Source of the DNA: DAOUGC01 sp034429695
GTDB taxonomy: Bacteria > Chloroflexota > Anaerolineae > Anaerolineales > Anaerolineaceae
Reading direction: 5' to 3'
Assembly (NCBI GenBank): GCA_034429695.1
Contig: DAOUGC010000019.1
Location: 1-47,443 of the forward strand
Length of the DNA: 47,443 nucleotides
The notes beneath the pieces are model-generated. The model had not been told where the DNA came from. It saw only the letters and a program-made list of their open reading frames with translations, and ran no database searches. Made by a program: the position numbers and the translations under genes. Below are positions 16,473 through 23,502 of this stretch, one piece after another (position 1 is the first letter of the stretch; every line of letters begins with the position of its first letter).

Positions 16473-18737
16473 ATGAATCAGCGCATGAAAACTGAAAACA
16501 AACTATCCAATCAAGATGAGATCCTGGAGTTAATCAGGCAACTGGCTGAGACCGAACAGGCCTTGAGTGTACTGGGAAGAACGGCAATGCCGTCTGATGG
16601 ATCTGAAGAAGAGCAGGCGCAAATCATGCTGCGCCAGTCAGAAGAACGCCATCATCGGCTGTTATCCCGCCTGGAGGCGGTGGTTTTTGAGTTGAATGAG
16701 CAGGGTGAGATCCGCTCGATCAACCAGGGCATTTTCCCGTTGACTGGTTATCAGCCCGATGAAGTGACGGGGAAAAACTGGTGGACCTTGTTTCTTGCGG
16801 ATCAACCGGATGTCGTGGCCGATCTCAGCGCACGACTGGCGGTTGAGGATGTTTCATCCCATCCATTGAACCTGGTGACCAAAAACGGCTCCCGCCGTCC
16901 GGTGGAATTAACCACGGCAAACCATTACCTGTCCAACGGTCAACTGGTGAGGGTGGTGGGGTTGTGTCTGGATGTAAGCCGCAGGCAGCAGGCGGAGGAG
17001 GAAACCCGCAAACAGGATCAATTGATCGCTGCGGCTTTGCAGGCTGCACCCATTGTTTTGTTCATTATTGGCTCCGATGGACGGCTGCAATTAACGCTCG
17101 GTAAAAGCCTTTCAAAACGCAGGGGGTATCGCAGGCCCGAGGGGATTTCCATTTATGAGATCTATCACGATGTTCCGCAGGTGTTGAACGCTTTTGAACG
17201 CGCCATGCTGGGTGAGGTGGTAACCACCACCATCCATGCCGATGGAATTTGGTATGACGTGCGTTACGAACCGATGCTGGCGGGTGATGGCAGTGTTGAA
17301 AGTGTGATGGGTGTCGCGGTGGAGGTGAGCGAAAGGAAACAGGCTGAGGAGGTGTTGCGCGAACGTGAAGCCAGTCTGCGACTGTTGCTGGATCAGATGC
17401 CGGCTGTATTGTGGTCAACCAACCGCGAGTTGGAAGTGATGGCAACCAGCGGCGCCGGTTTGACGGCATTAAACCTGATGCCATCGGAACTGGTGGGCAG
17501 GCATCTGCTGGGCAACGGCCCGTACAACGATGTGCAGAAGGAAATTCTGGAACATCATCGCTATGCATTGCAGGGTACTCCGGCATCGTTTGAAGTCGCA
17601 CTCACCGATATGATCTTCCAATGTCATGTCGAGCCGTTTCACAACAGCCAGGGTGAGATCATGGGGACGATCGGTGTGGCCCTGGATGTTTCGCGCATGC
17701 GCCAGGCGGAAAGAGCCGCGCGCATAACCGAACGCCGTTACCGGGAGATTGTTGAAACGGCTGGGGATGGAATTGTAATTCTGAATGAGAAACACCGGAT
17801 TACCTTTGCCAATCAACGCTTCTGTGAAATGGTGGGCTTTTCACTGGCAGAGCTGGAAGAAATGAAGCTGGAACACATCCTCGATGAGATCGGAAGATGG
17901 GGCATACAACAACCAACGGCTTACGCCGGCAACCGGGATGCCCGATTGATCGGTAAGAACGGCGGTGTGGTGCACGTCACCATCACCACCACCGCATTGA
18001 TTGAGGAGGGGGAAAATGTGGGTTCGTTGGCGGTGGTGCATGATGTTTCCCACCGCAAGGAATTGGAGAATGAGCTGGCGGAACTGCGCGGCCGATTAAT
18101 GGACGCCGGGGAACTGGAACGACTGCATCTGGCGCAGGAGTTGCACGATGGTCCCATTCAAGACCTGTACGGGTTGGCATTTCAACTGTCTGCCTTGCGC
18201 GAACAGGTGACGGGCGATGTTGCAGATGAGATGCAACGTTCGCTGGATAAAGTGGTGCAGGCTTTACGCAACGTTTGCGGCGATCTCAGACCGCCCACAC
18301 TGACTCCCTTTGGGCTGGAGAAAGCCATTCGATCATATCTGGAAAATTTCCGGCAAACCCATCCTGAAGTTGAGCTTCGACTTGCTTTGCAACGCGATGG
18401 GCAGCGGGTGTGTGAACCTGTGCGTATCGCGTTATACCGCATTTTCCAGAATTCAATCAGCAATATCCTGCGACATGCATCCGCAACCCGGGTGGAAATT
18501 CGATTTTTGCTTGAAGATGACCACGTACTGCTGGAGATTTCCGATAACGGAGTGGGCTTTTCCCTGCCAGAACGCTGGATCGAATTGGTGCGAAATGGGC
18601 ATTACGGCATCGCCGGGTCAGTGGAACGGGCAGAAGCCGTGGGTGGTGAGATGATGATTGATACCCGCCCTGGCAGGGGGACAATTGTGCGGGTGACAGC
18701 CCCGTATCAAATTGAATATAGGGAGGTTCCCACTTGA
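16473..18737 (+). CDS. Cytosolic PAS-domain sensor histidine kinase (NarL/LiaS type)
   Basis: Started at ATG 16473, the protein has 754 residues and no membrane segment. It contains four PAS domains (about 59-170, 184-290, 302-415, 421-530), a HisKA_3 dimerisation helix with the phospho-acceptor in LAQELHDGPIQDLYGLAFQL (His about 558), and a HATPase_c domain (N box NSISNILRHA, G1 DNGVGF). HisKA_3 kinases pair with NarL-type regulators, and a receiver gene lies at 18858. The start is uncertain because no good ribosome site is seen; ATG 16485 is an alternative. Signals could be redox, light or ligand through PAS; no cofactor-binding residue can be assigned. Confidence 0.85.
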   Translation: MNQRMKTENKLSNQDEILELIRQLAETEQALSVLGRTAMPSDGSEEEQAQIMLRQSEERHHRLLSRLEAVVFELNEQGEIRSINQGIFPLTGYQPDEVTGKNWWTLFLADQPDVVADLSARLAVEDVSSHPLNLVTKNGSRRPVELTTANHYLSNGQLVRVVGLCLDVSRRQQAEEETRKQDQLIAAALQAAPIVLFIIGSDGRLQLTLGKSLSKRRGYRRPEGISIYEIYHDVPQVLNAFERAMLGEVVTTTIHADGIWYDVRYEPMLAGDGSVESVMGVAVEVSERKQAEEVLREREASLRLLLDQMPAVLWSTNRELEVMATSGAGLTALNLMPSELVGRHLLGNGPYNDVQKEILEHHRYALQGTPASFEVALTDMIFQCHVEPFHNSQGEIMGTIGVALDVSRMRQAERAARITERRYREIVETAGDGIVILNEKHRITFANQRFCEMVGFSLAELEEMKLEHILDEIGRWGIQQPTAYAGNRDARLIGKNGGVVHVTITTTALIEEGENVGSLAVVHDVSHRKELENELAELRGRLMDAGELERLHLAQELHDGPIQDLYGLAFQLSALREQVTGDVADEMQRSLDKVVQALRNVCGDLRPPTLTPFGLEKAIRSYLENFRQTHPEVELRLALQRDGQRVCEPVRIALYRIFQNSISNILRHASATRVEIRFLLEDDHVLLEISDNGVGFSLPERWIELVRNGHYGIAGSVERAEAVGGEMMIDTRPGRGTIVRVTAPYQIEYREVPT

Positions 18738-18785
18738 TTTAAAGGAAAAACCCCCATTGTCTCATCAAAACCAAACTTATATAGT
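18718..18785 (+). promoter_or_regulatory. Stress-type promoter E upstream of the receiver gene
   Basis: TTGTCT (18757-18762, within CCCCCATTGTCT) and TATAGT (18780-18785) are 17 bases apart, with a degenerate upstream box GGG-AGGTT-CCCAC at 18721-18733 that overlaps the end of the kinase gene. The -35/-10 part matches promoters A, C and D closely; the box is weaker and one base different in spacing. Start near 18792 would transcribe the response regulator separately from its kinase. Confidence 0.5.
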
Positions 18786-18857
18786 GGGGCATAAAATTTT
18801 AACGGCCTGTCGCGAGTAGCCGGGGTTGGATGCTCCGCATACCGGCAGGATGGATGG

Positions 18858-19352
18858 ATGGTTGATATGTCGGCAATACGCATTGTTCTGGCAGATGACC
18901 ACCCGCAAGTGCGGGGGTGCTTACGCCGGATTGTTGAACGGGCAGCCGACATTGTCGTGGTTGGAGAAGCCTCTAATGGGTATCAGGCCATCCGGCAGGT
19001 GGAAGAATTATGCCCGGATGTGCTGGTGCTGGATGTCGAAATGCCCGGATTAAGTGGCGTTCAGGTGACACAGCGGTTGCGCGCTGGGTTGGTCAAGGTA
19101 TCGATCTTAATCCTCAGCGCCATTGATGATGAACAGTTCATTCGCGCTGCACTTGCCAGCGGCGCTTCTGGTTACCTGGTGAAGGATGAAGCGGTAAAAG
19201 AGTTGGCTGAGGCAGTAAGATCACTGGCATCGGGTGAAGTGGGATGGACCGCCACCATTAAGTCAAAAAGCATGGTGAGCCATGCGCCCAGGGCGATCAG
19301 GCGCAGGCGCACTGGGCAACCCAAACCGGTCAGCCAGCGCCTTTCGTTTTGA
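18858..19352 (+). CDS. Response regulator receiver protein lacking an output domain
   Basis: Residues about 6-122 form a NarL-type receiver: acidic pair ADDH (13-15), phospho-acceptor Asp about 59 in VLVLDVEMPG, LSA and the conserved Lys in YLVKDEA. After the receiver, NarL proteins carry a LuxR helix-turn-helix of about 65 residues; here only about 40 residues follow, ending in a basic stretch (RAIRRRRTGQPKPV), and no helix-turn-helix is found in any frame before 19401. It is therefore receiver-only by truncation or by design. The partner is presumably the HisKA_3 kinase upstream. Start ATG 18858, with ATG 18867 possible. Confidence 0.8.
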   Translation: MVDMSAIRIVLADDHPQVRGCLRRIVERAADIVVVGEASNGYQAIRQVEELCPDVLVLDVEMPGLSGVQVTQRLRAGLVKVSILILSAIDDEQFIRAALASGASGYLVKDEAVKELAEAVRSLASGEVGWTATIKSKSMVSHAPRAIRRRRTGQPKPVSQRLSF

Positions 19353-19367
19353 TCTTAATGCAGAGAC

Positions 19368-19401
19368 ACAGGTTCTCCATGCAGATGCAAGGAGAACCTG
19401 T
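19368..19401 (+). terminator. Stem-loop after the response regulator
   Basis: ACAGGTTCTCC (19368-19378) and GGAGAACCTGT (19391-19401) form a perfect 11-bp stem with a 12-nt loop, followed by ATTTAAGG. It ends the receiver transcript about 16 bases after the stop codon and just before promoter B. Confidence 0.6.
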
Positions 19402-19426
19402 ATTTAAGGGAGTGGCGAAAAATTTT

Positions 19427-19493
19427 GGGGATTTCCCTACCACACCCTTTCGGATGATTCCTGATTTACTTGCCTCTGTTGCGCGTCTATAGT
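19427..19493 (+). promoter_or_regulatory. Stress-type promoter B upstream of the GlsB leader
   Basis: GGGG-ATTT-CCCTACC at 19427-19441 is nearly identical to the box of promoter A. TATAGT lies at 19488-19493 and a poor -35 (TTTACT 19465-19470) is 17 bases upstream. The CCCCATTGTT element is degenerate here. The box alone makes this a member of the family. Confidence 0.55.
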
Positions 19494-19814
19494 TGTTTTA
19501 CGCTGATATGTGGGACAGCGAACACACAGGCACTCGCAACATCGATCGGTTGGTTGTCAGGAATGAAGGTTAAGGATAACCGGTGTCCAGACCGATGGAT
19601 GACGCAAATAAGGGTGGTTGAGAGTGATCTGAAGCGTAAGGGGAGTCCTGTGTGAGTAATTGATTTCATCATCTTCGGCCAGTTATGGAAACCGGAAAAC
19701 TGGTGGTGAATGGGGGTGAGCAGTGGAGATGATGGCAGATCATACCCATACAGGATTGGCAGTGTTAAGACAGCGTGTTTCCGGTTGCTCTGTCTGAGAC
19801 CTGCCCAACTCAAC
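19494..19814 (+). ncRNA. Possible leader RNA or small RNA between promoter B and a terminator
   Basis: About 320 bases between the putative start of transcription (near 19500) and the terminator at 19815 hold no convincing gene. The short frame 19470-19655 starts upstream of the predicted transcript start, has no ribosome site and no recognisable sequence. A local hairpin GGTTA-AGGA-TAACC is present near 19568. The span is either the 5' leader of the GlsB gene or an independent small RNA. Confidence 0.35.
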
Positions 19815-19853
19815 CCAGAGAGGGGCGCTTCCCCCCTCTCTGGTCTGATTTTT
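19815..19853 (+). terminator. Intrinsic terminator or attenuator 25 bases before glsB-like gene
   Basis: CCAGAGAGGGG (19815-19825) and CCCCTCTCTGG (19833-19843) form an 11-bp GC-rich stem with a 7-nt loop, followed by TCTGATTTTT. The next gene starts at 19879 with no space for a separate promoter, so transcription into it must read through this element or begin inside it. Confidence 0.65.
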
Positions 19854-19878
19854 GAAGATGATTATAGCGGAGGTATTT

Positions 19879-20142
19879 ATGGGTATTCTTGCATGGATCG
19901 TGGTGGGCCTCATCGCCGGATGGTTGGCTGGCCTGGTCATGAAGGGCGGAGGTTACGGACTGCTTGGTGATCTGATCCTGGGCATTGTTGGCGCCCTGGT
20001 GGGAGGATTTATCGCCAGTGCTTTATTTAATGTCAGCAATCCGCTGGGCGAATTTCAATTGACCACGGTTGTTATTGCTTTTCTGGGCGCTGTGCTGGTG
20101 GTGGCGATCGTACGATTGCTTTCGAACCGCACCACCATATAA
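19879..20142 (+). CDS. GlsB/YeaQ/YmgE family stress response membrane protein
   Basis: The 87-residue protein has three hydrophobic segments and the family pattern: ILAWIVVGLIAGWLAGLVMKG at the N-terminus, then GGYGLLGDLILGIVGALVGGF and a last helix (VVIAFLGAVLVVAIVRLL). These small inner-membrane proteins (Pfam transglycosylase-associated) are induced by acid, osmotic or general stress; no enzymatic role is established. ATG 19879 follows GCGGAGG; the frame opens at 19852 but lacks a ribosome site there. It is bracketed by terminators at 19815 and 20161, so it is monocistronic. Confidence 0.85.
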   Translation: MGILAWIVVGLIAGWLAGLVMKGGGYGLLGDLILGIVGALVGGFIASALFNVSNPLGEFQLTTVVIAFLGAVLVVAIVRLLSNRTTI

Positions 20143-20160
20143 ACCGCAGGTAATGGGGAC

Positions 20161-20204
20161 AAATGAGAATGGTTGGGGAACTATTCAATCATTCTCATTT
20201 TTTT
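20161..20204 (+). terminator. Intrinsic terminator after the GlsB-like gene
   Basis: AAATGAGAATG (20161-20171) and CATTCTCATTT (20190-20200) form a perfect 11-bp stem with an 18-nt loop and run into a seven-T tract. Confidence 0.75.
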
Positions 20205-20216
20205 GTAAAAAAAGTA

Positions 20217-20284
20217 GTAGGGTTTTCCCTACCCGTTTCTTCGGACTGCTCCCCATTGTTTGAAAGTGACAGAAAATTTATCAT
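20217..20284 (+). promoter_or_regulatory. Stress-type promoter C with perfect palindromic box
   Basis: The box GTAGGG-TTTT-CCCTAC (20217-20232) is a perfect inverted repeat, the best example of the shared operator. TTGTTT (20256-20261, in CCCCATTGTTT) and TATCAT (20279-20284) are 17 bases apart, and the box-to--35 distance equals that of promoters A and D. Expected start near 20291, 63 bases before the YtxH gene. Confidence 0.65.
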
Positions 20285-20353
20285 GATGATGCTTCACGAA
20301 CGGAGACCTTCTCCGTGCAATGTTCTTAGGATAACCTTCACATACGAGGATCA

Positions 20354-20620
20354 GTGATTTCTCGCAAAGGTTACAGTCTCTTAAAAATACTGGCTGCATT
20401 TGCCATAGGCGGCTTGGTGGGGGCTGGCGTTGCAGTACTAGTGGCGCCCCGAAGTGGACGGGAAACCCGGTATCTAATCCGTGAAGCAGGGATTAAAACC
20501 ATCGGCGAAGTGGATCGAACACTGGAAGATATTGGTTGGTTGGTACACAAGGCTGCCACCGACACCGCACAGGACCTGGATGAACTCACCTGGGTTCTGC
20601 GGTACAAGGAAACAGCCTGA
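20354..20620 (+). CDS. YtxH domain-containing small membrane protein
   Basis: The 88-residue protein begins with a hydrophobic Gly/Ala-rich segment (LLKILAAFAIGGLVGAGVAV) followed by LVAPRSGRETRYLIRE, which is the YtxH signature (a helix then an APxSGxETR motif). The C-terminal half is amphipathic. Bacillus YtxH is a general stress protein; function unknown. GTG 20354 is the start, preceded by ACGAGGA. It is under promoter C and followed by two hairpins. Confidence 0.75.
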   Translation: MISRKGYSLLKILAAFAIGGLVGAGVAVLVAPRSGRETRYLIREAGIKTIGEVDRTLEDIGWLVHKAATDTAQDLDELTWVLRYKETA

Positions 20621-20764
20621 ACGGAATTTGGGTTTTGGAAATCCAGTGTTTGACCGACGCAAGCTCGCAACGTAACAATGTGGGTGTCGCTGATGATAAT
20701 CCTAACATGACGAGGATGGAACAACTGCCCCAGGGGGACACAATCCTAGTCAATTTTAGACGCT

Positions 20765-20807
20765 GCTCGTGGCTGTCAATCGGCGAAACCGGGGGACAGC
20801 CACGAGC
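20765..20807 (+). other. Stem-loop upstream of, and sharing arms with, the terminator at 20824
   Basis: GCTCGTGGCTGTC (20765-20777) and GACAGCCACGAGC (20795-20807) form a perfect 13-bp stem. The core TGGCTGTC / GACAGCCA is repeated in the next hairpin, so the arms can pair in alternative ways. Confidence 0.55.
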
Positions 20808-20823
20808 AAGGGGGAGAAAACAC

Positions 20824-20862
20824 AGTGGCTGTCCAAAACAAGAGTTTGGACAGCCACTTTTT
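20824..20862. terminator. Bidirectional intrinsic terminator between YtxH gene and the minus-strand Cys-rich gene
   Basis: AGTGGCTGTCCAAA (20824-20837) and TTTGGACAGCCACT (20845-20858) form a perfect 14-bp stem with a 7-nt loop followed by TTTT. It lies between convergent genes. The rest of 20621-20883 holds only the neighbouring hairpin. Confidence 0.75.
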
Positions 20863-20883
20863 GTACCTGTATAACTGTTTTGG

Positions 20884-21066
20884 TCAGGCGGTTTCCCGCA
20901 GGGCGTGCAGTTCCTGCTCCACCGATTCAATTTCCTGCCGCAGGCGAACCAGATATTTTTCCAGCTCAGCGATGTACTCTTCCTTGGTCAGGTACACCTG
21001 CTGTTCAGAATTGCATCCACAATTGCCGCCGCATGCGCAAGTTCCGCCTTCTTCATGATGGGACAT
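20884..21066 (-). CDS. Small Cys-rich, coiled-coil protein of unknown function
   Basis: The 60-residue protein starts with a His/Cys cluster (MSHHEEGGTCACGGNCGC) with four Cys, followed by LTKEEYIAELEKYLVRLRQE and a further Glu-rich helix that should form a coiled coil. The Cys/His cluster could bind a metal. The frame opens at 21132, but a promoter with its start of transcription near 21091 and an AGGAG site at about 21077 place the start at ATG 21066. It is the only minus-strand gene in the stress island. I do not recognise a characterised family. Confidence 0.65.
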   Translation of the reverse strand: MSHHEEGGTCACGGNCGCNSEQQVYLTKEEYIAELEKYLVRLRQEIESVEQELHALRETA

Positions 21067-21097
21067 ACGGGTATGCTCCTTTTCTAAAATTTCTCCA

Positions 21098-21125
21098 ATT
21101 ATACCTAAAATGGTCTTAATTACAA
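21098..21125 (-). promoter_or_regulatory. Sigma70-like promoter of the Cys-rich gene
   Basis: On the minus strand TTGTAA (21125-21120) and TATAAT (21103-21098) are separated by 16 bases; transcription would begin near 21091, about 25 bases before ATG 21066. No stress-type box is present. Confidence 0.6.
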
Positions 21126-21179
21126 TCAGCAATATGTTGCGGCATGGAAGAGCGGGGGTACAAAGGTTTGATGAATTTT

Positions 21180-21245
21180 GGGGAAAATCCTACCAATGGC
21201 AGGGGATGATCCCGCATTGTTGCCCAAATAGGGGACGGATATAGT
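21180..21245 (+). promoter_or_regulatory. Stress-type promoter D upstream of the glycine-zipper gene
   Basis: GGGG-AAAA-TCCTACC (21180-21194), then 22 bases, TTGTTG (21217-21222 in CCGCATTGTTG) and TATAGT (21240-21245) 17 bases further. Spacing is identical to promoter A. Expected start near 21252 gives a leader of about 120 bases that includes the 15-bp repeats. Confidence 0.65.
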
Positions 21246-21275
21246 AAGTGTGATATGCAGAAAGATGGATCGAAG

Positions 21276-21320
21276 ACTCTTGGAGCAATGTCTCTTGGAT
21301 CAATGTCTCTTGGATCAATG
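21276..21320 (+). repeat. Three tandem 15-bp repeats in a 5' leader
   Basis: The unit TCTCTTGGATCAATG is present exactly at 21291-21305 and 21306-21320, with an imperfect copy at 21276-21290 (TGGAGCAATG) and a partial start at 21321. It lies in the untranslated leader 50 bases before the start codon of the glycine-zipper gene. Confidence 0.7.
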
Positions 21321-21370
21321 TCTCGCCTGCGGCGGGGCCTCATTTACCCGGAGCAAAAAAGGAGAATCAT

Positions 21371-22492
21371 ATGACCCGAACGGTTGTGGCTATTTTTGAC
21401 GATTACCGGCATGCCAATGATGCTGTACAGGAACTGATCGACAATAACTTTGCGCGCGATCAGATCAGCTATGTTGCATCGGATGCCAGCGGTGACTATC
21501 GCAAAGAACTTGGATTGCGGGAGGATATTGACACGAGTGGAGCCGGAGTGGGGGCGGGTATTGGCGCCACAGTGGGCGGCATTGGCGGCATCCTGGTTGG
21601 GCTGGGCGCGCTGCTGATCCCTGGCATTGGCCCCATTGTGGCTGCCGGACCGCTGGCGGCCGCATTGGGTGGGCTTGCCGGAGCAGGCGCAGGCGCATTG
21701 GCAGGTGGCGTGTTGGGCGCACTGGCGGACTTGGGCATACCCAATGAGACGGGCGAATATTACGCAGAAGGAATTCGCCGCGGAGGCACGCTGGTCACCA
21801 TCAAGGTGGAAGATTATCAGGCTGATCAGGCAGTGGCGATCCTCAACCGGCACAACCCCATTAACCTGCGCGAACGGGCTGCCCAGTGGCGGGAAAGCGG
21901 CTGGACGGGATGGGCCGAGAGCAGCAGTTACGACTCGGTGGGAATGCAGCGCAGCACTGACCGGTCGGTTGGCATGGGGGCTACAGGCGGCATGGGATCG
22001 GATGTGCGCCCAGGTGAGTATGATGCCGCACGGCGCAATCAGGGCATGGGCTCTCAGGGGGACGTTGGACAGGGCCGCTCTTCAGGCCAGCAACCCGGCG
22101 GCATGGGCGGAACGGACACCCCCGTCACGGGTCGTGGTACGTTTGACGCCGGTGAACGCGATATTTCGGGCACGGTATCAGGAAGGGGAACACCCGAGAG
22201 TGAAATGGGCACGTTCAATCAATACGATGCCCGCTATACCGATTATGAAGATCGTTTCCGGTCGCATTTCCAGAGTGGACCGTACAGCCAGACCTATACC
22301 TATACCGATTATGCGCCCGCATACCGGTATGGATACAATCTGGCCGGTGACACGCGTTTTCGCGGCCGGAACTGGGCTGATATTGAAAATGACGCCCGGA
22401 AGGATTGGGACAGGCAGCAGCCGGGTACCTGGGATCGCTTCAAGGATTCGATCCGGCATGCCTGGGAGGAAGTAAAGGATACGTTCGATTAG
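21371..22492 (+). CDS. General stress protein with glycine-zipper region and disordered tail
   Basis: Residues 1-60 resemble the GSP17M-like fold (TVVAIFDDYRHANDAVQELI), residues about 57-125 are a Gly/Ala-rich hydrophobic stretch with GxxxG spacing that could form paired membrane helices, and residues 125-165 complete the fold (GGTLVTIKVEDYQADQAVAIL). The rest, to residue 373, is low in complexity: Gly/Arg/Ser-rich, then Tyr-rich (TYTYTDYAPAYRYGY), ending in an amphipathic Trp-rich helix. Members with this order are common in soil bacteria and radiation- or desiccation-resistant species. Function unknown. ATG 21371 follows AGGAG. It is driven by promoter D. Confidence 0.7.
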   Translation: MTRTVVAIFDDYRHANDAVQELIDNNFARDQISYVASDASGDYRKELGLREDIDTSGAGVGAGIGATVGGIGGILVGLGALLIPGIGPIVAAGPLAAALGGLAGAGAGALAGGVLGALADLGIPNETGEYYAEGIRRGGTLVTIKVEDYQADQAVAILNRHNPINLRERAAQWRESGWTGWAESSSYDSVGMQRSTDRSVGMGATGGMGSDVRPGEYDAARRNQGMGSQGDVGQGRSSGQQPGGMGGTDTPVTGRGTFDAGERDISGTVSGRGTPESEMGTFNQYDARYTDYEDRFRSHFQSGPYSQTYTYTDYAPAYRYGYNLAGDTRFRGRNWADIENDARKDWDRQQPGTWDRFKDSIRHAWEEVKDTFD

Positions 22493-22517
22493 CCACGCAG
22501 TGGCAGTTGACAGTCAT

Positions 22518-22565
22518 CCGGCTCTCATGCTGATTGATTCATCATGGCATGAGAGCCGGTTTTTT
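22518..22565 (+). terminator. Intrinsic terminator between the glycine-zipper gene and the SDR
   Basis: CCGGCTCTCATGC (22518-22530) and GCATGAGAGCCGG (22547-22559) form a perfect 13-bp stem with a 16-nt loop and are followed by TTTTTT. Only 20 bases separate it from the SDR start codon, leaving no room for a promoter in between. Confidence 0.8.
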
Positions 22566-22585
22566 GGAAAAGTCAGGGAGGAACG

Positions 22586-23446
22586 ATGACCCAGGAAAAA
22601 CAGGGCAAACCGCCTCAACATCAACAGGGGCAACCGGGACGCGAACATGAAATGAAACCGCGTCCCAAGTTTCGAGACAGTGATTACAAAGGCAGCGGCA
22701 AACTGGAAGGGAAGGTGGCCATCATCACCGGTGGAGACAGCGGCATTGGCCGGTCGGCGGCTGTTCATTTTGCCATGGAAGGCGCCGATGTCGCGATTGT
22801 TTATCTGAATGAAGATCGCGACGCTGAGGAGACCAAACACCAGGTGGAAAAGTTCAACCGGCGTTGTCTTTTGATCCGTGGTGATGTGGGCGATGAGCAG
22901 TTTTGCCAGCAAGCCGTGCAAAAAACCGTGCGAGAATTTGGCCGCCTGGATGTACTGGTGAACAATGCTGCCGAACAGCATCCGCAGGAGAGCATTGAGA
23001 ATATCAGTGTGGAACAACTGGAACGCACCTTTCGCACCAATATTTTCTCGTTTTTTTATATGACCAAGGCAGCGCTGCCGCATTTAAAGAAGGGCGCAAG
23101 CATCATCAATACCACTTCGGTCACCGCGTATCGCGGCAGCCCGCATTTGCTGGATTATTCTTCCACCAAGGGCGCCATTGTGGCATTCACGCGCTCATTG
23201 AGCCAGAGCCTGGTGGAGAAGGGTATCCGCGTGAATGGCATTGCCCCGGGTCCCATCTGGACGCCGCTGATCCCGGCCACGTTCCCTGAGGACAGGGTGG
23301 CCTCGTTTGGCACCGATGTACCCATGGGGCGGCCCGGAGAACCAGAAGAGCTGGGTCCGGCATATGTTTTCCTTGCCTGTGACGATTCCTCTTACATTAC
23401 CGGTCAGGTGATCCATATCAACGGGGGTGGGTTTATTTCTTCGTAA
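22586..23446 (+). CDS. SDR family oxidoreductase, GSP39/YghA-like
   Basis: The 286-residue SDR has the characteristic 40-residue polar N-terminal extension of the general stress protein 39 / YghA group (PKFRDSDYKGSGKLEGK), then TGGDSGIGRSAAVHFAMEGA, NNAAEQH and the catalytic YSSTKGA. It ends in a typical C-terminus (ITGQVIHINGGGF). It presumably reduces an aldehyde or ketone with NAD(P)H; the natural substrate is unknown. ATG 22586 follows AGGGAGGAA. Expression must come from readthrough of the terminator at 22518 or from a promoter inside the preceding gene. A bidirectional terminator follows. Confidence 0.85.
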   Translation: MTQEKQGKPPQHQQGQPGREHEMKPRPKFRDSDYKGSGKLEGKVAIITGGDSGIGRSAAVHFAMEGADVAIVYLNEDRDAEETKHQVEKFNRRCLLIRGDVGDEQFCQQAVQKTVREFGRLDVLVNNAAEQHPQESIENISVEQLERTFRTNIFSFFYMTKAALPHLKKGASIINTTSVTAYRGSPHLLDYSSTKGAIVAFTRSLSQSLVEKGIRVNGIAPGPIWTPLIPATFPEDRVASFGTDVPMGRPGEPEELGPAYVFLACDDSSYITGQVIHINGGGFISS

Positions 23447-23463
23447 GGCACTGGAGAGCAGAT

Positions 23464-23497
23464 AAAACGGTCAGCCGGGTATGCGGCTGACCGTTTT
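23464..23497. terminator. Bidirectional intrinsic terminator between convergent genes
   Basis: AAAACGGTCAGCCG (23464-23477) and CGGCTGACCGTTTT (23484-23497) form a perfect 14-bp stem with a 6-nt loop, with A and T runs on each side. It serves the SDR on the plus strand and the molybdenum hydroxylase operon on the minus strand. Confidence 0.85.
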
Positions 23498-23502
23498 AAT
23501 GA

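Noticed and set aside
18858..19401. Frameshifted LuxR helix-turn-helix after the receiver
   Set aside because: None of the three forward frames between 19240 and 19401 gives a LuxR-type pattern, so the domain is absent, not shifted.
19470..19655. Small plus-strand frame of 61 codons
   Set aside because: It starts upstream of the predicted transcription start at promoter B, has no ribosome site and no recognisable sequence.
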